Below are positions 26,025 through 34,465 of a stretch of DNA of 64,000 nt, piece by piece. The stretch spans positions 124,001-188,000 of the forward strand of contig NZ_JAVIFU010000003.1 of the NCBI RefSeq assembly GCF_031157315.1. The letters run 5' to 3'. Numbering within the stretch: position 1 is the first letter of the stretch; each line of letters begins with the position of its first letter. The DNA is from Paenibacillus sp. LHD-38 (GTDB lineage Bacteria; Bacillota; Bacilli; Paenibacillales; Paenibacillaceae). Made by a program: the position numbers and the translations under genes. Below the pieces are notes generated by a model. The model made no database searches and had not been told where the DNA came from. It saw only the letters and a program-made list of their open reading frames with translations.

Positions 26025-26129
26025 TCGTCATGTACTCCATTTCCTACGGACTCCACTTTCTGAGCCTTGCCAGCGTGAATCTCCCAATCATGTCTACCGC
26101 TATTATACAACGCCCAGCAGGCAAGTGAC

Positions 26130-26162
26130 AAAAAGGAATAAACGGCAGATGCCGTTTATTCC
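26130..26162 (-). terminator. Terminator overlapping the DUF4166 stop codon
   Basis: GGAATAAACGGC, loop of four, GCCGTTTATTCC: a perfect 12-bp stem that includes the stop codon, with a T-run on the minus strand. Confidence 0.85.
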
Positions 26163-26833
26163 CGTTTCTCGTCTCGAAGCGGCCGGATACCTATCGGTAT
26201 TGCCTCCGGTCCAGCCTTGATAAACGTGGCTTGGAAGGAGCCTACGTAGCGGAATATCTGCCCAACTACGGGATTGCGCACATCGACAGTGATTCGATAG
26301 CAGTCCGCTTCGTCATCATACCACTCATTAACCTCTGCTTCGCCGGTAAACAGCCTTGGGAAGCGGAACTGAAGCGGCCCCTCATAGAATCGCTGCTCGC
26401 CGGAGCGTATCTTAATTCCTCCGTTAGATGAAACCGCAATATCAAGATCAACCGCCAAATGCTGTTTATTGCCTAAATAATCTACGATTAGATCCCGCTT
26501 GCCGCTAAATACCATTGTCGCATCAAAATGTCTAACCGATCTCGGGAACTTGAATTTACGAATCCACGTTACGGTTTCTCTACCGAATGAATCTAAGTAA
26601 GCAAAATTTTCAATCGTGAACGGAATGTTTTTTCCGCCCTGAGGAAACATGATATGTCGGAAGGTCCCGATAAAAAGCGGCAGTGTTACCAGCTTATTGT
26701 ACCAAATTCGCTGCATAACGCCATGTCCTATCGAAGCAGTCTGATCCTGGCTGTTAAATCCGAAACGCTGTTGAATGCGCGGATGGAGCTTGAGGAAATC
26801 TGCACCTAGCGCTTGCTCGTAAATCGATCGCAT
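26156..26833 (-). CDS. DUF4166 domain protein
   Basis: 225 residues from ATG 26833 (SD GAGGGGA close upstream). FLKLHPRIQQRFGFNSQDQ, GRETVTWIRKFKFP and VDLDIAVSSNGGIKIRSGEQ are typical of DUF4166 proteins, usually found fused or next to SDR/DoxX partners and without known activity. It overlaps the upstream gene by 28 bases and closes a three-gene operon. Confidence 0.75.
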   Translation of the reverse strand: MRSIYEQALGADFLKLHPRIQQRFGFNSQDQTASIGHGVMQRIWYNKLVTLPLFIGTFRHIMFPQGGKNIPFTIENFAYLDSFGRETVTWIRKFKFPRSVRHFDATMVFSGKRDLIVDYLGNKQHLAVDLDIAVSSNGGIKIRSGEQRFYEGPLQFRFPRLFTGEAEVNEWYDDEADCYRITVDVRNPVVGQIFRYVGSFQATFIKAGPEAIPIGIRPLRDEKRE

Positions 26834-27762
26834 GTTATCCCCTCTTTTCGAAGTGATGGGCTGTACTTGCGTCTGCAGCGGCTTGCTTGCGGCAGGTACC
26901 TGCTGCTCCAACGGGCAGCGAAGCAAAGGCCAATCATTGGCAGCGCCAACGTAAGCGGATTGAACGGCGCTGCCAGCAGCTCGGGAGCAAATAAAATCAT
27001 AGGAGCAGTAAGCAATAGCAGCAGCAAGGCTTGAACGGTATACATACCGCTTCTCCGGTGCCAAAATGCAGTAATCAAGCCTAATCCTATTTCGAGAATG
27101 CCAATCAATTGAATGATTTGCAGCTCACTCCCTTCAAACCAACCTAGCTTTCTCATCAGATACAGCTCCCCTGCCTCAGGAAAGAACAGCTTCGGAACTA
27201 ACCCTTCATAGCACCACAGCAGCATGATCAAGATGACACTCATATAATGAATCAAGGCCCTTTCCGCTATGAAGGAAGGCGGAATACGCTCTTCCAGCCA
27301 TATCCGCAACCGATCAAAGCTCCAAGCTGTGGCATAGCCGAATAGAGGTCGGAACAGGTACCGATCCAGTAATTTTCCAGCGAAACCAAATCGGGTCTGA
27401 TAATCAAATAACGTAATAAAAGTCAGCCGATTTCCGTTTTCCTCGTATTTCCAGTATCCTCCGCCTTTACGAATTAAAGAAAGCTGCTGCTCTGAAGAGA
27501 ATGCTAAGGTAGACAGTCGCATTCCTTTATTCGGAGCAGTGGTACTGCAGGTTTCACCCATACCAGCGATTTTAAAGCCAAAGCCGATTCTCGTCGCATA
27601 TCGAAACAACTGCTTTTCTGACACGTCCGCTCTCGGCAGATACTCAATTTCCGTGAATCGAAGATCCCACTGCTCATGCAGCCGTGGATCTTGCGTATGC
27701 TCCCATAGTTCTGATAAGGCAGCATCGATATCAAGCTCTACATAAATCGGCTTATTTTTCAT
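26806..27762 (-). CDS. SRPBCC-like domain fused to DoxX-like membrane domain
   Basis: 318 residues. The N-terminal half (about 1-155) reads like a START/SRPBCC lipid-binding fold: YVELDIDAALSELWEHTQDP, HEQWDLRFTEIEYLP, YWKYEENGNRLTFITLFDYQ. The C-terminal half has four hydrophobic spans with ILIMLLWCYEGLVPKLFFP and IGILEIGLGLITAF, the DoxX-like pattern. It overlaps the DCC gene by 11 bases and the DUF4166 gene by 28, so translation of the three is coupled. Role unknown; a membrane redox or lipid function is a guess. Confidence 0.78.
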   Translation of the reverse strand: MKNKPIYVELDIDAALSELWEHTQDPRLHEQWDLRFTEIEYLPRADVSEKQLFRYATRIGFGFKIAGMGETCSTTAPNKGMRLSTLAFSSEQQLSLIRKGGGYWKYEENGNRLTFITLFDYQTRFGFAGKLLDRYLFRPLFGYATAWSFDRLRIWLEERIPPSFIAERALIHYMSVILIMLLWCYEGLVPKLFFPEAGELYLMRKLGWFEGSELQIIQLIGILEIGLGLITAFWHRRSGMYTVQALLLLLLTAPMILFAPELLAAPFNPLTLALPMIGLCFAARWSSRYLPQASRCRRKYSPSLRKEGITCDRFTSKR

Positions 27763-28219
27763 CTAAAATGTTCTCCTTAGGTTCAGCATGTACGCCATTC
27801 TCCAAGAAACGGTTCATCAGCTGAGGTGTCGGTAAACTACAAGCGTCAGCCGTCCCGAACCAACGAAAACGATTCCGAGCAATAAAATCATAGATGCAAT
27901 TGCGCCAAACTAGCGGAACCGCGATTAATATATAAAATATCCTCCACCAGCCATCAAGCCTGCGCAAGACACGTAATGCAGCATCTGATTTCGTATAATA
28001 ACGGCCATCCTGTATCATGACAAAAGTGTCGATATCGTCAGTCGGTAAATTCCCTGCCCGCAGCAGTGCCTGCCCCGCTTGAGATTGCAGAGAAGCGAAC
28101 CGGAATATTAAATTTTTATCTCTCTTGGCCACAAACTTCGTAATACCATTGCATAACAAGCAGTTACCATCAATTAACAGTATGATCGGCAAATCAGAGC
28201 AAGTTACGGCTTCATCCAT
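27752..28219 (-). CDS. DCC-family thiol-disulfide oxidoreductase (DUF393)
   Basis: 155 residues from ATG 28219 (AAAGGA a few bases upstream; ATG 28237 is an alternative adding six). The family signature D-G-x-C-x-L-C-N is present as IDGNCLLCNGITKF at about 16, with the two Cys forming the redox pair. The later FASLQSQAG and YTKSDAALRVLRRLDGWW also match. It is first of three overlapping genes and could feed or drain electrons for its DoxX-like partner. Confidence 0.88.
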   Translation of the reverse strand: MDEAVTCSDLPIILLIDGNCLLCNGITKFVAKRDKNLIFRFASLQSQAGQALLRAGNLPTDDIDTFVMIQDGRYYTKSDAALRVLRRLDGWWRIFYILIAVPLVWRNCIYDFIARNRFRWFGTADACSLPTPQLMNRFLENGVHAEPKENILDEK

Positions 28220-28293
28220 CCCATCGCGTCCTTTCATCTCCTATTTTAAAGGCATTCACCGGTTGACCGGCAGTTCCAACTTTCATAGAACAA

Positions 28294-28324
28294 TAAAAAA
28301 AGAGGTACTACGATTCGTAGTACC
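28294..28324 (-). terminator. Terminator of the sensor/response regulator pair
   Basis: GGTACTACG / CGTAGTACC stem with a three-base loop and a T-run on the minus strand, beyond the stop at 28343. Confidence 0.85.
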
Positions 28325-28342
28325 CCTGGTAAGGTAATTGAT

Positions 28343-29005
28343 TTATTTATCATTATCCTGCTCTTCCCGCTGAAATAGTCCTCTTCGCCTGACCGTCTCC
28401 ACCGCTTCTTTGCTGCTGCGGACGCCGAATTTCTTGAGCATTTTATTGACCTGGTTTTTCAGTGTGCTTTCGGCCTTAAATAGCTTTTGTTCAATTTGGG
28501 ACTGCGTATAGCCTGACTCAATGAGTTCAAATACCTCACGTTCAGCTCCGGTCAGCTTCTTAAGCTGCTCCTCCCGTTTCAATCTTGCAAACTCTTTGAG
28601 CAGCGCCTCCATCGGTGCCGGATGGTGATAAGCACTGCGTATCGCTTGAGGCAGCTCTTGAAAGCGCGTTTTCTCCAAATATTGAACCGCACCTGCAGTA
28701 AACGCCTGCGTCATGGATTGTTCATCATTTAATGACGTTAACATTATGATTTTGGCAGAGGAATGCTCCTGCATCAACATAGCCGTATGAATACCATCAA
28801 GCCTGCTGCCATCTAGCTGGATATCCATGAGTACCACATCGAAAGGAATGGTTTGCGCCATGCTTAACGCTTCTGTCGAATTGGATGCCGTTCCGACAAC
28901 AAGCAAATCCGGTTCGCGACTCAAGTAAGAAGTTAACGCCTTAATCCAGTCCGAGTCATCCTCTACAATAAATACCTTAATGTGACTCAAGGTGTTCCCC
29001 TCCAA
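28343..29005 (-). CDS. NarL/LuxR-family response regulator
   Basis: 220 residues. Receiver: VFIVEDDSDWIKALTSYLSR, Asp in DVVLMDIQLDGSRLDG, Thr in IIMLTSLNDE, Lys in QYLEKTRFQEL. LuxR-type helix-turn-helix at about 150-215: LTGAEREVFELIESGYTQSQ and STLKNQVNKMLKKFGVRS. It begins seven bases after the kinase gene on the same strand. The NarL-type output and unusual transmembrane sensor make DegU- or LiaR-like roles conceivable, but no target gene is adjacent. Confidence 0.92.
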   Translation of the reverse strand: MEGNTLSHIKVFIVEDDSDWIKALTSYLSREPDLLVVGTASNSTEALSMAQTIPFDVVLMDIQLDGSRLDGIHTAMLMQEHSSAKIIMLTSLNDEQSMTQAFTAGAVQYLEKTRFQELPQAIRSAYHHPAPMEALLKEFARLKREEQLKKLTGAEREVFELIESGYTQSQIEQKLFKAESTLKNQVNKMLKKFGVRSSKEAVETVRRRGLFQREEQDNDK

Positions 29006-29012
29006 TAAAAAC

Positions 29013-30347
29013 TTATAAAATCTTTTTTCTTGGCCAAATCAATACAGCCCTCGTACCATGCCTTTCCTCGCTGGTGAGCACTATTTTTGCACCGCTTTTC
29101 TGCATGACATTATACACATAGGACAATCCAAGTCCGAAATTTTTACCGCTTTTCCCGCTGCTGTAGAAAGGATCGAATACTTGACCTAGTTTTTCTGCCG
29201 GTATTCCAGCGCCCCTATCTTGTACGGACAGCTCGACGCCATTTTTATGCGCAGTCAGCTTAACCTCTATTTCTCCGCCATTCGGCATCGCCTCAGCGGC
29301 GTTCATCAGCAGGTTGCCAAATGCTTCACTAATATGGATGGCATCACACAAGATGACAGGATCGATCTCATAAACCGCCTCTACGGTAATGCTGTTCCTA
29401 TTAAGCAAGGCTTTATGCTGCAAGAGATTTTTCTCAATCATCTGCTTTAGCTGAACAGCCTCTTCCTTCAGAACAATATCCTTTATCTGACTATGAATCC
29501 GGCTCATCATCTCCAGCATATGATTGGACGCATTCATAATGATCTGCATATGCTGCTTGGATTGCTCGTTCTTATCGGGCAGTAAGCTGTTTAAATTTTC
29601 TGCACTGATCGCGATTTTGCCAATCTCATTCTTGATGGTGTGATTAAGCATGGATGCTCCCGAGCTGACCGCTCGCATGGTGCTTTCCATCGGATCATGC
29701 TCAAAACGCAGCCTTACGCCCAAAACGCCATACATAAACGTACACAGCAGCGCAACAACAAGCGAATAGATTATAAAAACAGAGATATAATTAAAAAATT
29801 CGAAATCAGGAGAAACCACCTTCGCCACATAGATGAAAAAGAGTACAGCTAATAAAGTCGGAGCTATGATAATCGTTGTGATGAATCGATTACGTTTTAA
29901 TCGTGGCTCGCGTTCTCTCCAAACCGAAATCACTAACAGATAACAGGATATAAGATAATAAGGAGCGCTCCATAGCAGCAGCAAATTAAAAAACCATTGA
30001 TTATTATCCGATAGCATCTCAAATACAGCCATTATGATAAGCGGAAGCATCAGATATAACTTGTGCTTCCATCTGGAACGTTTAGCGTCCACTACATTTG
30101 TATAGATCAAAGAAAAAATGAGGATACCGTACGGAGTGACCGTATAATTAAGAAATTGCAACACATCCGCTGCATAAGCATATCCGTTTTCCATGAGTAC
30201 ATCAGAAAGACCGCCTGTTGATGCGCTGCATAAGAAATAAGCCGCCCAGCGATTCGATTCATTCCTGTGGTTATTTAACCAAATGATTACTGCAGCCGTA
30301 AACAAAGCAATAAAATAAAACAGCATTCTGCTATACCATCCTGTCAT
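29013..30347 (-). CDS. Membrane sensor histidine kinase with multi-span N-terminus
   Basis: 444 residues. About seven membrane spans fill residues 8-215 with no large external loop, resembling 7TM-sensor kinases. The phospho-acceptor region is MLNHTIKNEIGKIAISAENL (HxxxN/D type), the ATPase has AFGNLLMNAAEAMPNGGEI (N box), VQDRGAGIPAEKLGQVFDPF (G1/F) and KNFGLGLSYVYNVM (G2). It is followed at once by the NarL-type regulator. Confidence 0.9.
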   Translation of the reverse strand: MTGWYSRMLFYFIALFTAAVIIWLNNHRNESNRWAAYFLCSASTGGLSDVLMENGYAYAADVLQFLNYTVTPYGILIFSLIYTNVVDAKRSRWKHKLYLMLPLIIMAVFEMLSDNNQWFFNLLLLWSAPYYLISCYLLVISVWREREPRLKRNRFITTIIIAPTLLAVLFFIYVAKVVSPDFEFFNYISVFIIYSLVVALLCTFMYGVLGVRLRFEHDPMESTMRAVSSGASMLNHTIKNEIGKIAISAENLNSLLPDKNEQSKQHMQIIMNASNHMLEMMSRIHSQIKDIVLKEEAVQLKQMIEKNLLQHKALLNRNSITVEAVYEIDPVILCDAIHISEAFGNLLMNAAEAMPNGGEIEVKLTAHKNGVELSVQDRGAGIPAEKLGQVFDPFYSSGKSGKNFGLGLSYVYNVMQKSGAKIVLTSEERHGTRAVLIWPRKKIL

Positions 30348-30413
30348 TGTTTGGTATATCTATCCTAACATAACAGCCTGCTGGTTCGTCCATTCTTTCT
30401 ATATGCACCAACG

Positions 30414-30458
30414 AAAAAATCCCAATCCGCATGTAAAAAAGCGGATTGGGATTTTTTT
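30414..30458 (-). terminator. Terminator of the YdjO-like gene
   Basis: TCCCAATCCGC / GCGGATTGGGA stem with long A and T flanks, just beyond the stop at 30468. Confidence 0.9.
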
Positions 30459-30467
30459 AGGATACAA

Positions 30468-30683
30468 TTAATAGTCCGATTTCGGCTTGCGAGGCTGCGG
30501 CTTCGGTTTATTCTGAACCGCTGGCAAATGCCTCATGCTTCTTAGCATAGGACCTTTGCAAATCGGGCAGGTTTGTTCGGTTGCTGCAAACTCGTCTCTT
30601 ACCCATGCTTTGCATTCCGGATTTTTGCATTTAAAAATTTTAGTCGCTTTTAGCTTCGGTTTTTCATCTTCTGTAGTAGCCAC
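30468..30683 (-). CDS. YdjO-type small zinc-ribbon protein (cold-inducible family)
   Basis: 71 residues. Four Cys in two pairs, IFKCKNPECKAW and QTCPICKGPM, form a zinc ribbon; a Lys/Pro-rich tail follows. Length and spacing fit the YdjO family of Bacillus, described as cold-inducible. Own terminator downstream. It may be a nucleic-acid-binding accessory; this is not shown by sequence. Confidence 0.8.
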   Translation of the reverse strand: MATTEDEKPKLKATKIFKCKNPECKAWVRDEFAATEQTCPICKGPMLRSMRHLPAVQNKPKPQPRKPKSDY

Positions 30684-30729
30684 GCTTCTGTATTCCCCTT
30701 TTCATCTCTATACTTACATCATTAATTAT

Positions 30730-31818
30730 TTATATCGTTAAATAAACAGGGATGACACAAACTGGCTTTGCTATCGAAACACTTTTGCCTGTAAACGATA
30801 ACTTCCCGCTGCTTTGATCGACCTTAAACGTCACAATGTTATCCGAATCCCGATTTGCTGCCAATAAATAACGCCCATTCGGTGTCAATGCAAAGTGACG
30901 CGGATGACCACCCTCGACAGAAATATGCTGAACAAGCGAAAGTAGGCCTGAAAGCTCGTCAATGGCATATACAACAAGGCTGTCGTGACCGCGATTAGAG
31001 CCGTACAGATACTTTCCATCCATAGATACCGTTATTTCAGCGCAAGAGTTTTCACCCTCGAAGCCAGCCGGTAATGTGCTTACTGTCTCCTTGGTCGTTA
31101 ACCGGCCTGTCTCTTTTTCGTATGTAAACGAAGTAATGGTCGAATCCACTTCATTAATTACATAGACAAAACCGCCGTTTGGATGGAAGGACAAGTGACG
31201 CGGACCTGCTCCCGGATGAAGTGCAACCTCACTTTGATGAACCAGCTTTTGAGCGGCTGTATCAAGTTTATAGGTAACGATACGATCTAGGCCCAAATCG
31301 GCTATGAGCAAAAATTTTCCGTCTGGACTGTAGAAAGACGAATGCGGGTGCGGCCGATCTTGTCGTTCAGGATGCTGGCTTCTTCCTTCATGTTGGATGA
31401 CATCCAACTTTTGACCGATTGCGCCATCCTCAGAAATGCTGAAAAGTCCAATCATTCCTCCATGATAGCTAGTTACCGTCAAAAATTGGCTATTCACATC
31501 GCGCTGAATATGGCAAGTGGTTGAATCAACTGTTATTTCACGATTTATGAGTTGAATCGAGCCCTTTGCAGAATCAATGGCGAATGCGGCTGCTTCTCCA
31601 ACCTTTTGTCCGGATTGATTTACCGTTTCTGCGATAGAGTATAATAACCTGCGATCTGCATCAACGTTTAGAAAGGTCGGGTTCTTAAGTCCCGCAATCG
31701 AGTCCGTCAGCGTTAATGTACCCGATTCCTCATTAAAAGCATACACATAAACGCCGCTCTCTTCTGCTTCTGCATAAGAACCAGCGAATACAAACAGTCG
31801 TTGTTGTTCCATTGTCAA
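30730..31818 (-). CDS. Lactonase / 6-phosphogluconolactonase-type beta-propeller
   Basis: 362 residues. TTG 31818 has GGGGGA seven bases upstream and is preferred; ATG 31812 is two codons in. Seven-bladed propeller of the YkgB/Pgl family: FVFAGSYAEAEESGVYVYAF, PTFLNVDADRRLLYSI, HPHSSFYSPDGKFLLIADLG, PGAGPRHLSFHPNGGFVYVI, GGHPRHFALTPNGRYLLAA. Relatives hydrolyse 6-phosphogluconolactone in the pentose phosphate route or other lactones. Cytoplasmic, single-gene unit. Confidence 0.87.
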   Translation of the reverse strand: MTMEQQRLFVFAGSYAEAEESGVYVYAFNEESGTLTLTDSIAGLKNPTFLNVDADRRLLYSIAETVNQSGQKVGEAAAFAIDSAKGSIQLINREITVDSTTCHIQRDVNSQFLTVTSYHGGMIGLFSISEDGAIGQKLDVIQHEGRSQHPERQDRPHPHSSFYSPDGKFLLIADLGLDRIVTYKLDTAAQKLVHQSEVALHPGAGPRHLSFHPNGGFVYVINEVDSTITSFTYEKETGRLTTKETVSTLPAGFEGENSCAEITVSMDGKYLYGSNRGHDSLVVYAIDELSGLLSLVQHISVEGGHPRHFALTPNGRYLLAANRDSDNIVTFKVDQSSGKLSFTGKSVSIAKPVCVIPVYLTI

Positions 31819-31927
31819 AATGAATTCCCCCTAAACTTTTGCATGTCATCGCTTATGATTCAGCGACTGACTCTATACCGTTATCTATTATAAGACTTGA
31901 ACGCGCTCCAGACAAACGTAATATTTA

Positions 31928-32341
31928 TTATAGCTGATCTTCGCTTGTGCTCTCGAACAGTTCGATAATTTCGCCGTCAGGACCCTTGAAGAAAGCAATG
32001 CGAACAGGAATACCGCCAAGCACGACTTCCTTGGGCTCTACAGTAACTTCCATTCCGGCTTCTCTCGCAAGCTCAACCGTTTCCGTTACTCGATTTGACC
32101 GTAATGCCAAATGCAAAAATGCACCTTCATCCTTTTGTCCTTCTTTGCCGCCCGCGAATACCTCTAAATAATTCCCGTCGCCAGTATCGAGCATAATTGC
32201 GCGCTTGTCCTCTTCTCCCCAACGAACCCGCTCAGTAAATCCTAGAATCTCCGTATAAAAGGCAACCGTTTTGTCAAAATCAAATACGCGAATCGCTATA
32301 TGATGAAACCCGCCGCCGCCTATTTTGGCATTCGTCCCCAT
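31928..32341 (-). CDS. VOC-family (glyoxalase/bleomycin resistance) protein
   Basis: 137 residues from ATG 32341 (GGGATGTGG six bases upstream). Two beta-alpha-beta-beta-beta modules: FHHIAIRVFDFDKTVAFYTE with the first metal His, then GNYLEVFAGG, FLHLALRSNRVTETVELARE with the second His, and FFKGPDGEIIELFE with the final Glu. Metal-binding pattern is complete. The substrate is unknown. A short hypothetical gene precedes it. Confidence 0.87.
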   Translation of the reverse strand: MGTNAKIGGGGFHHIAIRVFDFDKTVAFYTEILGFTERVRWGEEDKRAIMLDTGDGNYLEVFAGGKEGQKDEGAFLHLALRSNRVTETVELAREAGMEVTVEPKEVVLGGIPVRIAFFKGPDGEIIELFESTSEDQL

Positions 32342-32370
32342 AATAATCCACATCCCTATTGTTTATTATT

Positions 32371-32574
32371 TCAACCTTTAGTATCTATTTTCTTACTCCA
32401 GAAGTTTCCTGTCCAGACGACTAGGTCGCCGAGAGCTATTCCTTCGGCGACCTTGTTTTTTGGTACTTCAATAGACTTTCCATTTATCAAAATCAAAGTA
32501 AAACTCGCTTGAACTTCAATAACTTCACCAATTCGTTCAATCTGACAGCTTGTTTTGCTCTCTGCGTTATCCAT
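32371..32574 (-). CDS. Hypothetical small protein
   Basis: 67 residues, not recognised. It looks like one small beta-barrel: ERIGEVIEVQASFTLILING followed by KNKVAEGIALGDLVVWTGNF. Weak SD AGGGATAGG upstream. It lies between the DsbA-like and VOC genes on the same strand with short spacing, so it may share their transcript. Confidence 0.6.
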   Translation of the reverse strand: MDNAESKTSCQIERIGEVIEVQASFTLILINGKSIEVPKNKVAEGIALGDLVVWTGNFWSKKIDTKG

Positions 32575-32597
32575 TTAGCATTCGCCTATCCCTTTGA

Positions 32598-33317
32598 TTA
32601 GGATTTTGGAGAATCGGTGGCACAATAACCATCCGTGCAGAGTGCATCCGGGTCATCTTCATTCACTTGGATAAAAGCAGGATGTTTTGCTTCCCATGCT
32701 TTGTTTAGCGTATCCAGGAATACCTCAGGGGATTGAGCGCCGGATACTGCATACTTACGGTCAATCACATAAAAAGGAACGCCGCGAATGCCCAGCTGGC
32801 TGCCTTCTGCTTCTTCTTCGCGAACAATATCCGCGAACTCGCTGGTCTGAAGCATCTCCGCCACCGCTTTTTCATCTAATCCTACTTGCGAAGCCAGTAC
32901 AGCTAACCTCTCGCGGCTGCCAACATTTTCGCCTTCTGTGAAATAGGCTTTGAACAATCTCTCCGACATCTCTTTCTGCTTGCCAAACTGCGCTGCATAT
33001 TGAACTAGGCGATGCGCGTCAAACGTATTTGTTGAAACCGTAAGATCGAAATGGAAGGTGAGTCCGACAGCTGCGGCTTGTTCCGAAACGTTAACGGTCG
33101 TTTCCTTCGCTTTCTCGATGCTCATGCCATATTTGGCCGCCAACATGCTGTACGTGCTAATATTTGAGTTCGGATCGGCGCCAGAATCAAGCTCGAAGCT
33201 TTTGAACACTACCTCGATCTTATCCTTGTGCGCGAATTTATCCAGTGCGAGCTCGAACTTTCTTTTACCTATATAACAAAACGGACATACATAATCCGAC
33301 CAAATTTCTACTTTCAA
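32598..33317 (-). CDS. DsbA-family oxidoreductase (FrnE-like)
   Basis: 239 residues from TTG 33317 (GGAGG eight bases upstream; family members begin MKVEIWSD as here; GTG 33320 is an alternative). Thioredoxin fold with the redox motif in SDYVCPFCYIGKRKFE (C-P-F-C), a helical insertion, the cis-Pro loop IRGVPFYVID, and a C-terminal Cys pair in DALCTDGYCA. No signal peptide, so it acts in the cytoplasm, likely in redox or disulfide handling. Confidence 0.9.
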   Translation of the reverse strand: MKVEIWSDYVCPFCYIGKRKFELALDKFAHKDKIEVVFKSFELDSGADPNSNISTYSMLAAKYGMSIEKAKETTVNVSEQAAAVGLTFHFDLTVSTNTFDAHRLVQYAAQFGKQKEMSERLFKAYFTEGENVGSRERLAVLASQVGLDEKAVAEMLQTSEFADIVREEEAEGSQLGIRGVPFYVIDRKYAVSGAQSPEVFLDTLNKAWEAKHPAFIQVNEDDPDALCTDGYCATDSPKS

Positions 33318-33425
33318 CACAGACACCTCCGATATTTTTGAAAAAAAGTTTGATGCTATCTTAATTATTGTAACATGATTAGTTACGACTTTGAAAACAG
33401 CTATTTGACGATTATTTATAAATAG

Positions 33426-33468
33426 CAAAAAAAAGATCCTTACCGCAAGCGCTAAGCTTGTCGATAAG
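33426..33468 (-). terminator. Terminator of sleB
   Basis: CTTACCGCAAGC pairs with GCTTGTCGATAAG with one bulge and one mismatch; eight-base T-run on the minus strand. Confidence 0.65.
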
Positions 33469-33478
33469 AACCATATGA

Positions 33479-34135
33479 CTAAACAGCAAAGATATGACGT
33501 CCGATTTTCATCGTTTGCTTCCGTGTCCAAATCCAATCCGAGGTTGCCGTATCCGGATTAAAATAATAAAGCGCTCCGTTTGTCGGATCATATCCTCTCA
33601 CAGCATCCTGAGCCGCCTGATATGCTGTTTTATCCGGAGTTAGCTGATATTGTCCGTCATCGACTGCCGTAAACGCTCGTGGCTGCTCAATGACACCTCT
33701 GATCGAATCGGGAAATCCTGAAGCAGACAAACGATTCATAACTACAGCTCCAACCGCAACCTGACCTTTGTAAGATTCCCCGCGTGCTTCCGCATAAATA
33801 ATTCTTGCAAGCAGATCAAGCTCTTTTTGGTTTGCGGATACTTTCTTTAACGTTTCCCACGTACGTTCACCTGCAACACCATCTTCAACTAATCCGTAGT
33901 CCTTCTGGAATCGTTTAAGCGACTCCAGCGTTGTCGTACCAAAATAGCTGGTCACATCCGTATTAAAATAACCCATTGTCTTTAACCGGTATTGCAAATC
34001 CGGAACGTCAGAATTGGAGCTTCCAACTTTTAATGTTGCTGGCGACGCAGCATTTGCTGCTTCAAACGGAATGCTAAATACCATCATAAAAGTGATTATA
34101 AGAGCCATGCTATATGTTATGAATTTCTTGTTCAT
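33479..34135 (-). CDS. sleB: Spore cortex-lytic enzyme / cell wall hydrolase SleB
   Basis: 218 residues from ATG 34135 (GGGAGG 13 bases upstream). Signal peptide ending in SIPFEAANAA, peptidoglycan-binding repeat (LQYRLKTMGYFNTDVTSYFG, LKRFQKDYGLVEDGVAGERT), then the SleB hydrolase domain: LLARIIYAEARGESYKGQVA with the catalytic Glu, GAVVMNRLSASGFPDSIRGV and GALYYFNPDTATSDWIW. SleB is a lytic transglycosylase that cuts muramic-lactam cortex during germination. No YpeB gene follows, although SleB usually needs it; it may be elsewhere, or this may be a paralogue such as a CwlJ/SleB-like enzyme. Confidence 0.88.
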   Translation of the reverse strand: MNKKFITYSMALIITFMMVFSIPFEAANAASPATLKVGSSNSDVPDLQYRLKTMGYFNTDVTSYFGTTTLESLKRFQKDYGLVEDGVAGERTWETLKKVSANQKELDLLARIIYAEARGESYKGQVAVGAVVMNRLSASGFPDSIRGVIEQPRAFTAVDDGQYQLTPDKTAYQAAQDAVRGYDPTNGALYYFNPDTATSDWIWTRKQTMKIGRHIFAV

Positions 34136-34317
34136 TATCGAGAATGAACCTCCCTTTTCATTTGCGCGTGCACGATACCTTCGCAAATTGGAATAAGTTT
34201 GGCAACCTGTCGACTGGTTCGTTCGAGTTTAGCACAGTTACTATTGAAATGTAACCGTGATCGTGGAATTACATACATTTACTAATTTACAACAATGAAA
34301 AAATCTGAAACATTGCG

Positions 34318-34347
34318 TTGACAAAAACAGCTACCTGTAACTATAAT
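34318..34347 (+). promoter_or_regulatory. Sigma-A promoter before the NAD(P)-binding pseudogene
   Basis: TTGACA (34318-34323), 18-base spacer, TATAAT (34342-34347); both hexamers are perfect. Confidence 0.8.
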
Positions 34348-34353
34348 AGTTAC
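34337..34353. promoter_or_regulatory. Palindromic operator over the -10 box
   Basis: GTAACTATAATAGTTAC is a perfect palindrome around one central base and covers the -10 element. A related GTAAC-N7-GTTAC lies at 34394-34410, and a reversed GTTAC-N9-GTAAC at 34237-34255. The layout suits an HxlR/MarR- or PadR-type repressor, but no such gene is adjacent. Confidence 0.65.
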
Positions 34354-34465
34354 ATCAAACAAGCGTTGTTGTTACTCTTTTTTTGAGGATAATGTAACTA
34401 AGGATGTTACATGTTAACGCTTTTGTTTTTGATACAAAAAATAGAACAAAAAGGAGTTTTTTTCA

